Source of the DNA: an uncultured Lachnospiraceae bacterium
GTDB lineage: Bacteria; Bacillota_A; Clostridia; Lachnospirales; Lachnospiraceae
DNA length: 8,728 nt
Assembly: GCA_910585655.1 (NCBI GenBank)
Contig: CAJUFW010000146.1
Coordinates: 1 to 8,728, forward strand
Reading direction: 5' to 3'
Below are positions 1-6,337 of this stretch, piece after piece. Each line of letters opens with the position of its first letter. Within the stretch, counting starts at the first letter, position 1. The position numbers and the translations under genes are program-made. The notes beneath the pieces are model-generated. The model did not search any database, was not told the origin of the DNA, and saw only the letters and a program-made list of their open reading frames with translations.

Positions 1-2
1 CG

Positions 3-86
3 CATTTTTTGACTGGTTTGTCAAGTGTTTTTGAGAAAAAAGTGGGTGATTTTTTGAGACAGAGGTCTGAAAGCCCCATGAAATAA
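3..86 (+). CDS. Possible 3' end of an upstream gene (partial, doubtful)
   Basis: Frame 3 is open from the window edge to a TAA at 84-86, giving 27 residues ending ...SESPMK, with no start inside the window. The composition (FLTGLSSVF, then Lys/Arg-rich) is compatible with a protein C-terminus, and a gene upstream in the same direction would be natural. The stretch is too short to distinguish from chance: 27 open codons happen often. I recognise no family. If it is real, the 104-aa gene follows after 47 bp. Confidence 0.25.
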   Translation, partial: HFLTGLSSVFEKKVGDFLRQRSESPMK

Positions 87-105
87 GGGCTGAAGATTCC
101 GAGAA
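79..105 (+). promoter_or_regulatory. Candidate sigma-D (sigma-28, flagellar) promoter
   Basis: TGAAATAA (79-86), 11 bp, then TCCGAGAA (98-105). The flagellar sigma consensus is TAAAGTTT-N11-GCCGATAA. The -35 core matches 3 of 4 (TGAA for TAAA), the -10 matches 6 of 8, and the spacing is exact. Transcription would start near 112, about 22 nt before the GTG at 134, leaving the ribosome binding site inside the leader. The match is imperfect, but it fits a locus encoding Maf proteins, which normally act on flagellin. Confidence 0.35.
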
Positions 106-133
106 GTTATGAATATAATAGGGAGGAAAATAA

Positions 134-448
134 GTGGAAGAATTACATATCAAAATAAAAGAGGCGCAAGAGAAAATAGAGGAAGTTACAGAATTAATCT
201 ATCAGAAAAAGGAACAGGAAGCATATGTATTTATTCATAATCTATTAGGATTGTTTATGGAATTAACGGATTTGGTTACAAAAGCGATTCAGGAAGGAGA
301 GCCGATTCCGTATGAAGAAGAGCCATTTAAAAATAGCTTGCTAGAGGCTATGGGAGCTATGGAGCAAAAGGATATGATATTATTTGCAGATATTCTTCAG
401 TATGAAATAAAAGAACAGTTACAGGAATGGGATATTCAAAAAGAGTAA
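134..448 (+). CDS. Small helical protein, stand-alone copy of the N-terminal module of the second Maf protein
   Basis: This gene encodes 104 residues, acidic, Glu/Gln/Lys-rich and almost entirely helix-forming, with no membrane segment, signal peptide or Cys. The GTG start is set by a strong GGGAGG at 121-126, 7 nt upstream. Residues about 66-98 match residues about 60-95 of the 548-aa Maf protein at 2224: both have EQ(K/R)D-x-IL-(F/M)-AD followed by a Leu/Glu-rich helix. The whole protein therefore looks like a free-standing version of that N-terminal module. It lies 38 bp upstream of the first Maf gene, which lacks this module. A small helical bundle next to flagellin-modifying enzymes could be an adaptor or chaperone (in general shape like FliS), but that is inference: no FliS signature is visible and I recognise no named family. 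It is certainly a real gene given its site, codon pattern and paralogous module. Confidence 0.85.
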   Translation: MEELHIKIKEAQEKIEEVTELIYQKKEQEAYVFIHNLLGLFMELTDLVTKAIQEGEPIPYEEEPFKNSLLEAMGAMEQKDMILFADILQYEIKEQLQEWDIQKE

Positions 449-458
449 GCTAGAGATG

Positions 459-484
459 GAAAGGATAGAAAGGATAGAAAGATA
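459..484 (+). repeat. 9-bp tandem repeat at the ribosome binding site of the first Maf gene
   Basis: GAAAGGATA occurs at 459-467 and 468-476, then once more with one G missing (GAAAGATA, 477-484). The repeat gives two copies of an AAGGA Shine-Dalgarno-like core, at about 12 and 21 nt before the ATG at 487. Only the nearer copy is at a usable distance, and it is rather far. The repeat number could therefore tune translation of the Maf gene. Confidence 0.6.
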
Positions 485-486
485 GT

Positions 487-2208
487 ATGGTAGAGTGTTG
501 CTTAGAAAAAGCTAGAAATGGTGCTTCTATTTTATATTTAAAAAGTGAAGAACATGTTTGGAGGTTAAATAGCTCTTATGCACCTGAAAAGGAAGCGGAA
601 CGTTGGGCTAGCCAATATCAAATACAAAGCATAGAAACACCAATATGTCTCTTTGGTTTAGGAAGCGGGTATTTTTTAAGAGCATTATTGAAGAAAGCAA
701 AGGAAGATACTATTTTTATCGTAGTAGAACCAGATAAGGATGTATATGAACAGGTAAAAAGGGAATGTCAGCTAGAGGAATTGAGTCAGGATAAGCGTGT
801 ACATATCCTGGTGGGACTGGAGGAAAAAAAGCTGACTGATTTGTTTTATCAGTATATTGATTGGAAAAATATAAGATCTGCGATTTATTGTATTCATCCG
901 CATTATGAAGAAATTTATCAGGAAGAATATTTGGCTTATTTAAAAATCATTAGAGATTGTAAAGTAAGAGAGGAATCCGTAATTGCTACTAATGTGGTAC
1001 ATGGTACGAAAAGAGCAGAAAACATGTTAAAAGCGCTTCAATTACTGCCGCAAAATTCTGTTTTAAAAAGATTGCCGGAGGAATTGACGGAGCAAGTTCC
1101 TTTTATGATTATAGCAGCGGGACCATCTTTAGCTCAAAATATAGGAGAATTAAAGAAAGCAGAGGGAAAGGCAATTCTATTAGCGGTAGATCGTGCTGTA
1201 CCGATTTTAAAGGAACATGGTATTCAGCCTGATTTAGCGATTACTTTGGATCCGGTAAAAAATCCGGATTATTTAGGGGAAACCGGCAAGATACCTTTAT
1301 TATGCAATTTTGCTTCCAATAAGAAAACCATGGAACTGCATAAAGAAAATTTAATCTTTTATGGGGGTTATGGTTATGTAAAAAAGCTATTTGATATCAT
1401 AAATAAGACAGTGCCAGGGATAGATACAGGAGGTTCTGTGGCGACTGCGGCAATGACAGTTTGTATGGCATTAAGAATAAAAAAAGTGATTTTGGTAGGA
1501 CAGGATTTAGCGTTTAAAGATGGCAAAACTCATGCAGATGATAAAAGAAGTGACCGGAATATGGATCTATATTCTGTAGAAGGAGTTGACGGGACTCAAA
1601 TTCAGACCCGAAGAGACTGGTATATTTTTTTACGATGGTTTGAACAGGTGATTCAGCAAAACACTTGGATGCACGTAATAGACGCGACGGAAGGAGGAGC
1701 GCGAATACAAGGAACCGAGCTAAGAAAATTGTCAGAAGTGTTGGAAGAATTACCGTTGCTGCCATTATCAGTACCACAATTATTAGAAAAAATACGATAT
1801 AGAGTGACAGAAGAAGAATATCAAATGATATTGCGTAAAATAGAAAATGATATTTTGGAATTAAAAGAAATTAGGGAGCAGGCAAGAGAGGCAGAAGAGT
1901 TGATAGAACAACTGCTGAAAGCATGTAGAAACAAAAGCATTGATGAACCAAAATATGGAAGGCAAATAAAAAAATTAGGTGTTATAAACGAGAAAATGGG
2001 AACCTATGAGATACTTCCATTTTTAGATTATTATGCAGAAGGAGAGTCGCAGAAGTTATTACAAGATATCTACTATTTAGGTGAAAATGATATGGAAAAT
2101 AAAGAAAAAACATATCGTCAGACAAAAGAATTTTATAAAATGTATCAGGACAGCAGTGAGAAATTAGAGAAAGAAATGCAAAAGATATTACCAGGTGAAT
2201 CAGAATAG
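487..2208 (+). CDS. Motility accessory factor (Maf)-family glycosyltransferase, DUF115/MAF_flag10
   Basis: This gene encodes 573 residues, near the usual length for Maf proteins, which attach nonulosonic acids or related sugars to Ser/Thr of flagellin in the cytoplasm. In order: an N-terminal Rossmann-like domain with FGLGSGY (56-62) and VVEPDKD (79-85); the central DUF115 domain with AAGPSL (210-215), GIQPDLAITLDP (245-256), TGGSVATAA (314-322), GQDLAF (338-343) and ATEGGARI (400-407); then about 165 residues of charged, helical, probably coiled-coil C-terminus. No membrane segment is seen. It is followed after 15 bp by a second Maf-like gene, with a NeuB-type synthase downstream in the same operon, which fits nonulosonic acid glycosylation. 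Family membership is firm. The acceptor (flagellin or another surface protein) and the donor sugar are inferred, because neither flagellin nor a CMP-sugar synthetase is in the window. The ATG at 487 has a weak, repetitive ribosome binding site. It lies 38 bp after the previous stop. Confidence 0.9.
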   Translation: MVECCLEKARNGASILYLKSEEHVWRLNSSYAPEKEAERWASQYQIQSIETPICLFGLGSGYFLRALLKKAKEDTIFIVVEPDKDVYEQVKRECQLEELSQDKRVHILVGLEEKKLTDLFYQYIDWKNIRSAIYCIHPHYEEIYQEEYLAYLKIIRDCKVREESVIATNVVHGTKRAENMLKALQLLPQNSVLKRLPEELTEQVPFMIIAAGPSLAQNIGELKKAEGKAILLAVDRAVPILKEHGIQPDLAITLDPVKNPDYLGETGKIPLLCNFASNKKTMELHKENLIFYGGYGYVKKLFDIINKTVPGIDTGGSVATAAMTVCMALRIKKVILVGQDLAFKDGKTHADDKRSDRNMDLYSVEGVDGTQIQTRRDWYIFLRWFEQVIQQNTWMHVIDATEGGARIQGTELRKLSEVLEELPLLPLSVPQLLEKIRYRVTEEEYQMILRKIENDILELKEIREQAREAEELIEQLLKACRNKSIDEPKYGRQIKKLGVINEKMGTYEILPFLDYYAEGESQKLLQDIYYLGENDMENKEKTYRQTKEFYKMYQDSSEKLEKEMQKILPGESE

Positions 2209-2223
2209 GCTCTGGAGGGTTTC

Positions 2224-3870
2224 ATGAAACAAGACATGGATACGATAAAAAACATTCAACTATTGCTGGAACAGATTCCGGTTGTATTAGAAGAGATACG
2301 ACGGCAAAATTATACATTTGCTTTAAAACGAATTTCGGCAATCGTGCAAAGTTTGGCTTGCTTATTGGAGGCATTAGAGGAAGATCTGCAAGAAGAATTA
2401 AAGGAGATTTTGACGAGAATCCTGCAGGCACAGGAACAAAGAGACTATATTTTAATGGCAGATTTTTATGAATGTTTGCTAAAGCCATTTTTAGAAAAAT
2501 TACAGGAAACTTTGTTATTATCGAAAGAGGAGGAAGAGAGTACTTATAAAAGCCAGTATATAGAAGGAAAAAAACGCTTGCAAAAGATAGATTTGGAATT
2601 GGCAGTAAAATTGTCAGAGTTACCGGAAAAAAATCTATGGCGGCAAAGAGGCTATGAGGTCGAACGAACATCTTCTGGTTCTTATACAGTGGCGGCAGAA
2701 TTAGAAGGATACCCTTATTATCTGCATAGCAATATCAATCCAGGTTGGGAGGCGAAACAACTAGCAGCCTATTGGTATGAAGTGGAACAAAGAGATTACA
2801 TTGTATATGGATTGGGTTTAGGATATCAGATTTTGGCATTATCGGAACAAGATTCCAGTCTTCAAATTCAGGTATATGAAAGTGATCTTACGATCATAGA
2901 AATAGCGTTAGCGTATGGTTGTTTATCAAAGCTACTAGAGGAAGAAAGAATTTGTTTGAACTATGATCCATATGGTGAAAAGCTGAGAAAAGAACGGGTG
3001 AAAGGAAACGCAGTCTTTATCCCTTTTTATCCATCTGTGATGATTACAAGGGATAAGGCACTAAGAGAGTGGTTAGAATTGAGCTTTATTCAATACCAGT
3101 CAGTAAAAAATCAGCTTTTACAGTTACAGCAAAATTTTCGTGAAAATATACGGCTGCATTGCGACAGTATCCAAACGTTAAAAGAAAAGGAAGAGGGGAA
3201 ACGGTTTTTTATTGTTTCTGCAGGCCCTTCCTTAGATGACAATTATTTGGAGCTAAGGCATAAAAAGGCAGAAGATATTATTCTGGCGACAGCTCCGGTA
3301 GTTCGGAAGTTGCTTCAAGTCGGGATTCAGCCAGATTATGTCGTTATCAGCGAATCTTCTCAAAAGCAAAGAAAACTGTTAGAGGGGATAGAAAGTATGG
3401 AAGTTCCTTTATTATTTTTGTCAACAGCTTCCTGGAGCTATGTTCAAAATTATCCGGGGAAAAAGTATATTCTTTGCCAGAGAGGATTTGAACCAGCAGA
3501 AAAGTTGGCAGAACAAAAAAACTGGCCCCTGCTTGAAGCAGGAGGATCGGTTGCTATTATAGCATTATCAGTGGCAATCCAGTTAGGCGCGAAGGAAGTT
3601 GTTTTTGTAGGACAAGATTTGGCATATAGTAAAAATAAAAGACATGCGGAAGGGACTTCTGGTACAGAATTGAATAAAGAAACCGGTTTTTGCTATCAAA
3701 GGGAAGACATTTTGGGGAATATGGTTCCTGTTCCAAGAAATTTAGAATTATTCCGGATACGTTTAGAAGGATTAGTGGAAAAGAATCCGCAGGTGCGTTT
3801 TCAAAATGCGACAGAAGGCGGTGTAGCAATCAAAGGAGTGCCAAATGTTAGACTGAAAGATCTGTTTTAG
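2224..3870 (+). CDS. Second Maf-like (DUF115) protein with fused N-terminal helical module
   Basis: This gene encodes 548 residues. The ATG at 2224 has GGAGGG at 2214-2219, a good site only 15 bp after the first Maf stop, so the two are translationally close. Residues 1 to about 100 are a helical module homologous to the 104-aa protein at 134-448 (shared EQ(K/R)D-x-IL-x-AD). A Rossmann-like part follows with YGLGLGY (195-201), then the DUF115 core with SAGPSL (332-337), GIQPDYVVISES (367-378), AGGSVA (439-444), GQDLAY (463-468) and ATEGGVAI (529-536). The protein ends 12 residues after this last motif, so the long helical C-terminus of the first Maf is absent. The motif TLDP in the first protein is ISES here, so the sugar or acceptor pocket may differ. 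It is a divergent paralogue rather than a recent copy. It could be a second glycosyltransferase, a regulatory partner of the first, or inactive; the sequence does not decide. Confidence 0.87.
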   Translation: MKQDMDTIKNIQLLLEQIPVVLEEIRRQNYTFALKRISAIVQSLACLLEALEEDLQEELKEILTRILQAQEQRDYILMADFYECLLKPFLEKLQETLLLSKEEEESTYKSQYIEGKKRLQKIDLELAVKLSELPEKNLWRQRGYEVERTSSGSYTVAAELEGYPYYLHSNINPGWEAKQLAAYWYEVEQRDYIVYGLGLGYQILALSEQDSSLQIQVYESDLTIIEIALAYGCLSKLLEEERICLNYDPYGEKLRKERVKGNAVFIPFYPSVMITRDKALREWLELSFIQYQSVKNQLLQLQQNFRENIRLHCDSIQTLKEKEEGKRFFIVSAGPSLDDNYLELRHKKAEDIILATAPVVRKLLQVGIQPDYVVISESSQKQRKLLEGIESMEVPLLFLSTASWSYVQNYPGKKYILCQRGFEPAEKLAEQKNWPLLEAGGSVAIIALSVAIQLGAKEVVFVGQDLAYSKNKRHAEGTSGTELNKETGFCYQREDILGNMVPVPRNLELFRIRLEGLVEKNPQVRFQNATEGGVAIKGVPNVRLKDLF

Positions 3871-3904
3871 GTCTTCTAATGGGCATATGGAAGGAGAAAT
3901 GTGA

Positions 3905-4294
3905 ATGAAGGGACGGGCAGTTCGGTTACGGGAAGAGCTGGGACATTCTTCTCCCAAGCGATTTGTTTTTGATATTGACGGTGTTATTACAGAGCCAAGT
4001 CATGGAACGGATTATGAATCTGCTAAACCAAATAGAAAAATGATACAGGTGATAAATCAGTTATATGCGCAGGGACATGAAATCATATTATTTACCGCCA
4101 GAGGATATGTGACAGGGATTGATTGGAGAGAGGTAACAGAGAAACAATTATCAGATTGGGGACTGAGCTATCATGAACTGCATTTTGGAAAACCAAATGC
4201 GGATTATTATGTGGATGATAGGATGTTGGATATGAACGTATTGTTGGAAATGGGGGAAAAGGAGGATGAAGGTTCTTCATGTAGCAAGCTTTAA
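3905..4294 (+). CDS. Small HAD-superfamily phosphatase, capsule-biosynthesis (EcbF/BcbF-like) type
   Basis: This gene encodes 129 residues, a capless (C0) HAD fold. Motif I is DIDG with the nucleophile and acid/base Asp at 23 and 25; motif II is the Thr of FTAR (63-66); motif III is the Lys of GKP (95-97); motif IV is DDR (104-106). The stretch GIDWREVTEKQL (71-82) is characteristic of the small phosphatases found in capsule and surface-sugar clusters, which is also their usual length. Likely role: dephosphorylation of a sugar phosphate in the pathway feeding the NeuB-type synthase or the Maf enzymes. The substrate is unknown. The ATG at 3905 follows AAGGAG (3891-3896) at good spacing; an ATG at 3899 is immediately followed by TGA and is not used. 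The 3' end overlaps the pyruvyl transferase gene by 29 bp, indicating translational coupling. Confidence 0.85.
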   Translation: MKGRAVRLREELGHSSPKRFVFDIDGVITEPSHGTDYESAKPNRKMIQVINQLYAQGHEIILFTARGYVTGIDWREVTEKQLSDWGLSYHELHFGKPNADYYVDDRMLDMNVLLEMGEKEDEGSSCSKL

Positions 4295-5282
4295 TGGAAA
4301 CGTGGGAGATTATATCAACCATATGGGTTTTCGTAGGATGTTAGAAGAGGAATATACCGGGTTAATTCAATATAGCGAACTGGAAATGAGAGAATTTTAC
4401 CGTTCTTGGAGTATGCGGAAATTTGATCAGGCATTTGCAGAATATGCGAATCAGTTTGATTTATTAGTCTTTGGCGGAGGAAATTTTTTTGAATTATGCT
4501 GGGATTATTCCGCTACCGGGACAACGATTGATATGTCAGAGGATTGCCTGGAAAAAATAAAAGTACCTATTTTATTGAATGGACTAGGTGTAGATGATAA
4601 AAAAGGGACTGTTTCGCAAGATAATATCAATAAATTCGGCGCTTTTTTAGAAAAACTGATAGAAAGAAAAGAGTATATCACAGTACGAAATGATGGTTCG
4701 CAGGAAATTCTGAACCGTTATTATGATACGAATATAACAAAAAATGTCCGAAAGATTCCGGACGGCGGTTTTTTTGTAAAGCCACAGCGCTATCATCATG
4801 TGGAGTTACCGGAACAAAGGCAGGAGGAAAAAAAGAAAATTTTAGCAGTAAATGTGGCAGGAGATTCTTTGAGCATACGTTTCGCTTCCAGGGAGTCAAA
4901 AGAACGTTTAACAGTTGAAGATTTTTGCAAAGAATGTCAAATTGCCTTTTCCTATCTTTTGGAACATAACCCTGACTTATATCTTGTAATGGTTCCTCAT
5001 ATCATAAAAGATTTAGAACTGACTTATCAGGTCATATCTAAGTTACCAGATCCGTTGTTACGTACCAGGGTATCTATAGCGCCTTGCCTCAATGGGAAAA
5101 TAACAGATGGAGGATATATAGCAGATTTGTACAGGCAGTCGGATTTGGTATTGGGGATGCGGTATCATGCTAATATTGCGGCGATTGCAGGAAATACACC
5201 GACAATCGGGATTGTCAATTTTGAAAAGCATAAAATGAAACCGTACAAAAAAGGCTGGAACAGGAAAATAAACTATATTTAG
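4266..5282 (+). CDS. Polysaccharide pyruvyl transferase family protein (C-terminus frameshifted)
   Basis: This gene encodes 338 residues as read, of the PF04230 family. Members transfer pyruvate from phosphoenolpyruvate onto sugars as a ketal, or act as related GT-B-like transferases. Motifs: N-terminal FNGNVGD (9-15), GGGNFF (70-75), NGLGVDD (105-111), VRNDGS (140-145), PDGGFF (165-170) and the family hallmark GMRYHA (297-302) followed by GNTPTIGI. No signal peptide or membrane segment is seen, so the protein is cytoplasmic. The only possible start is the ATG at 4266, because an in-frame TGA lies at 4233; GGAGG (4261-4265) abuts it with no spacer, so initiation probably depends on coupling to the overlapping HAD gene. 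Past A6 at 5247-5252 the frame yields a short tail ending at 5282. The -1 frame gives a much more plausible tail ending at 5329, making about 354 residues. The core motifs are intact either way. Whether it truly pyruvylates a glycan here is inferred from family only. Confidence 0.85.
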   Translation: MKVLHVASFNGNVGDYINHMGFRRMLEEEYTGLIQYSELEMREFYRSWSMRKFDQAFAEYANQFDLLVFGGGNFFELCWDYSATGTTIDMSEDCLEKIKVPILLNGLGVDDKKGTVSQDNINKFGAFLEKLIERKEYITVRNDGSQEILNRYYDTNITKNVRKIPDGGFFVKPQRYHHVELPEQRQEEKKKILAVNVAGDSLSIRFASRESKERLTVEDFCKECQIAFSYLLEHNPDLYLVMVPHIIKDLELTYQVISKLPDPLLRTRVSIAPCLNGKITDGGYIADLYRQSDLVLGMRYHANIAAIAGNTPTIGIVNFEKHKMKPYKKGWNRKINYI

Positions 5283-5329
5283 CAGATATGTTAGAGTGGT
5301 TGGAGAAACGAAATAAGAACGTTACATAA
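5247..5329 (+). other. Frameshifted C-terminal tail of the pyruvyl transferase gene
   Basis: After the run of six A at 5247-5252 the -1 frame reads, from CTG at 5255, LEQENKLYLADMLEWLEKRN and four more residues to a TAA at 5327-5329. This is a typical amphipathic C-terminal helix, unlike the odd GWNRKINYI tail of the zero frame. With it the gap to the next gene becomes 19 bp, like the other junctions of the operon, instead of 66 bp. One extra base in or just after the A-run would restore the frame (KKRLEQ or KKGLEQ). Possible causes are a real mutation, slippage during transcription or translation, or an assembly error. Confidence 0.75.
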
Positions 5330-5348
5330 AAAACAGGAGGGAATAAAA

Positions 5349-6230
5349 ATGAGTCAAATCAATTACAAAAAACCAAGGTTAGTAGCAGAAGTGGGCTGTA
5401 ACCATAAGGGAGAATTGGAAACGGCACTGGAAATGATTAAGATTGCAAAGATTTTTTGCGAGGCAGATGTCATTAAATTTCAGAAACGGAATAACCGGGA
5501 ACTGCTAACGCCAGAGCAATACAATGCGCCGCATCCGAATCCCTATAACTCTTATGGAAGTACCTATGGAGAGCATCGGGAATTTTTGGAGTTTACAGCA
5601 GACCAGCATAAACAGCTCAAAGCAGCCTGTGAGGAATTGGGAATTGTATATTCCACTTCTGTCTGGGATTTAACTTCAGCCAAGGAGATAGCAGCGTTAG
5701 AGCCAGAGTTAATAAAAATCCCAAGCGCGTGCAACAATCATTATGAAATGCTTTCCTGGCTTTGTGAGAACTATGGAGGAGAAATCCATGTTTCTTTGGG
5801 AATGACAGAACGGAAAGAAGAGGAAGAACTGATCCATTTATTTGAAGAGAAGAAACGGAATCAGGATTTGGTGTTGTATTCTTGTACATCTGGTTATCCT
5901 GTGCCGTTTGAAGATGTTTGTTTGTTGGAAATCAGCCGTTTGGTGGAGTCTTATGGAACAATTGTAAAAGAAATTGGCTTTTCTGGGCATCACAATGGAA
6001 TTGCAGTGGATATCGCAGCGTATACGCTGGGCGCTTCGATTATTGAACGGCATTATACGTTGAACCGTACCTGGAAAGGAACCGATCATGCTGCTTCCTT
6101 AGAGCCGGATGGTGTGAGAAGGCTGAAAAGGAATCTGCTCTCAACCTATGCGGCTTTGACGAGTAAGTCTCAGGAGGTCTTGCCGATTGAACAGGTGCAG
6201 CGGGATAAATTAAAGTATCGGGTTAGATAA
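5349..6230 (+). CDS. neuB: NeuB-family nonulosonic acid synthase (N-acetylneuraminate synthase-like), no SAF domain
   Basis: This gene encodes 293 residues. NeuB-type enzymes condense phosphoenolpyruvate with an N-acyl hexosamine (or its 6-phosphate) to give sialic, legionaminic, pseudaminic or related acids. Motifs in order: VAEVGCNHKG (12-21), the KFQ triad, YGEHREFLEF, KIPSACNNH, SLGMTE, CTSGYPVPFED, GFSGHHNGI, IERHYTLNR and GTDHAASLEP. The chain stops about 30 residues after this TIM-barrel signature, so the C-terminal SAF (antifreeze-like) domain of full-length NeuB (about 340-350 aa) is missing; many short family members are built this way. The position of the metal-binding His of LHCT in classical NeuB is Ser here (YSCT), while the His of the SDHT-type motif is kept (SGHH). 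AGGAGGG at 5335-5341 sets the ATG at 5349. It is the last gene of the operon. The exact sugar cannot be named without the missing epimerase, aminotransferase or cytidylyltransferase genes. Confidence 0.88.
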   Translation: MSQINYKKPRLVAEVGCNHKGELETALEMIKIAKIFCEADVIKFQKRNNRELLTPEQYNAPHPNPYNSYGSTYGEHREFLEFTADQHKQLKAACEELGIVYSTSVWDLTSAKEIAALEPELIKIPSACNNHYEMLSWLCENYGGEIHVSLGMTERKEEEELIHLFEEKKRNQDLVLYSCTSGYPVPFEDVCLLEISRLVESYGTIVKEIGFSGHHNGIAVDIAAYTLGASIIERHYTLNRTWKGTDHAASLEPDGVRRLKRNLLSTYAALTSKSQEVLPIEQVQRDKLKYRVR

Positions 6231-6236
6231 AAGAGT

Positions 6237-6253
6237 AACAGTTTTTAACTGTT
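6237..6253 (+). terminator. Small hairpin just after neuB
   Basis: AACAGTT, loop TTT, AACTGTT: a perfect 7-bp stem starting 7 nt after the neuB stop, followed by the U-rich TCTGTTCCTTT. It is A+T-rich and thus a weak terminator or an mRNA 3'-end stabiliser. The strong terminator follows 26 bp later. Confidence 0.45.
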
Positions 6254-6278
6254 TCTGTTCCTTTACTATGACACAACA

Positions 6279-6314
6279 AAAAGGCGGAACTGTCCATGTT
6301 TAGTTCCGCCTTTT
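6279..6314. terminator. Bidirectional Rho-independent terminator between convergent genes
   Basis: AAAAGGCGGAACT (6279-6291), a 10-nt loop, and AGTTCCGCCTTTT (6302-6314) form a perfect 13-bp stem. It has A on the left and T on the right, so it works on both strands. It ends the glycosylation operon and also serves the small membrane protein gene that converges from the right (stop at 6338). Confidence 0.92.
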
Positions 6315-6337
6315 AATTTTCTGGATAGGCTTCCACC

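Noticed and set aside
9..24. TTGAC-N6-GTCAA inverted repeat and TTGACT as a promoter or operator
   Set aside because: There is no -10 box at 16-18 bp, it is too short, and it lies in an A/T-run-rich context at the window edge.
72..91. AGCCC...GGGCT hairpin as a terminator
   Set aside because: The 5-bp stem has a 10-nt loop and no T-tract on either side; it may be chance.
114..119. TATAAT as a -10 box for the 104-aa gene
   Set aside because: It would start transcription near 126, inside the ribosome binding site, and has no -35 at 17 bp (TGAAGA). The sigma-D-like element is better placed.
2222..2671. Long antisense open frame opposite the second Maf gene (149 aa)
   Set aside because: It is a shadow of an A-rich coding strand: low-complexity Leu/Phe/Pro sequence with no ribosome binding site and no family resemblance. 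Other antisense frames inside the genes (for example 1514-1777, 3557-3829, 5617-5889) fail likewise.
5247..5254. Classical programmed -1 frameshift heptamer in the pyruvyl transferase gene
   Set aside because: In phase the site is C-AAA-AAA, not A-AAA-AAG, so the P-site tRNA would mispair after slipping; no strong downstream stem is seen. Mutation, transcriptional slippage or error are more likely, so programmed shifting is not claimed.
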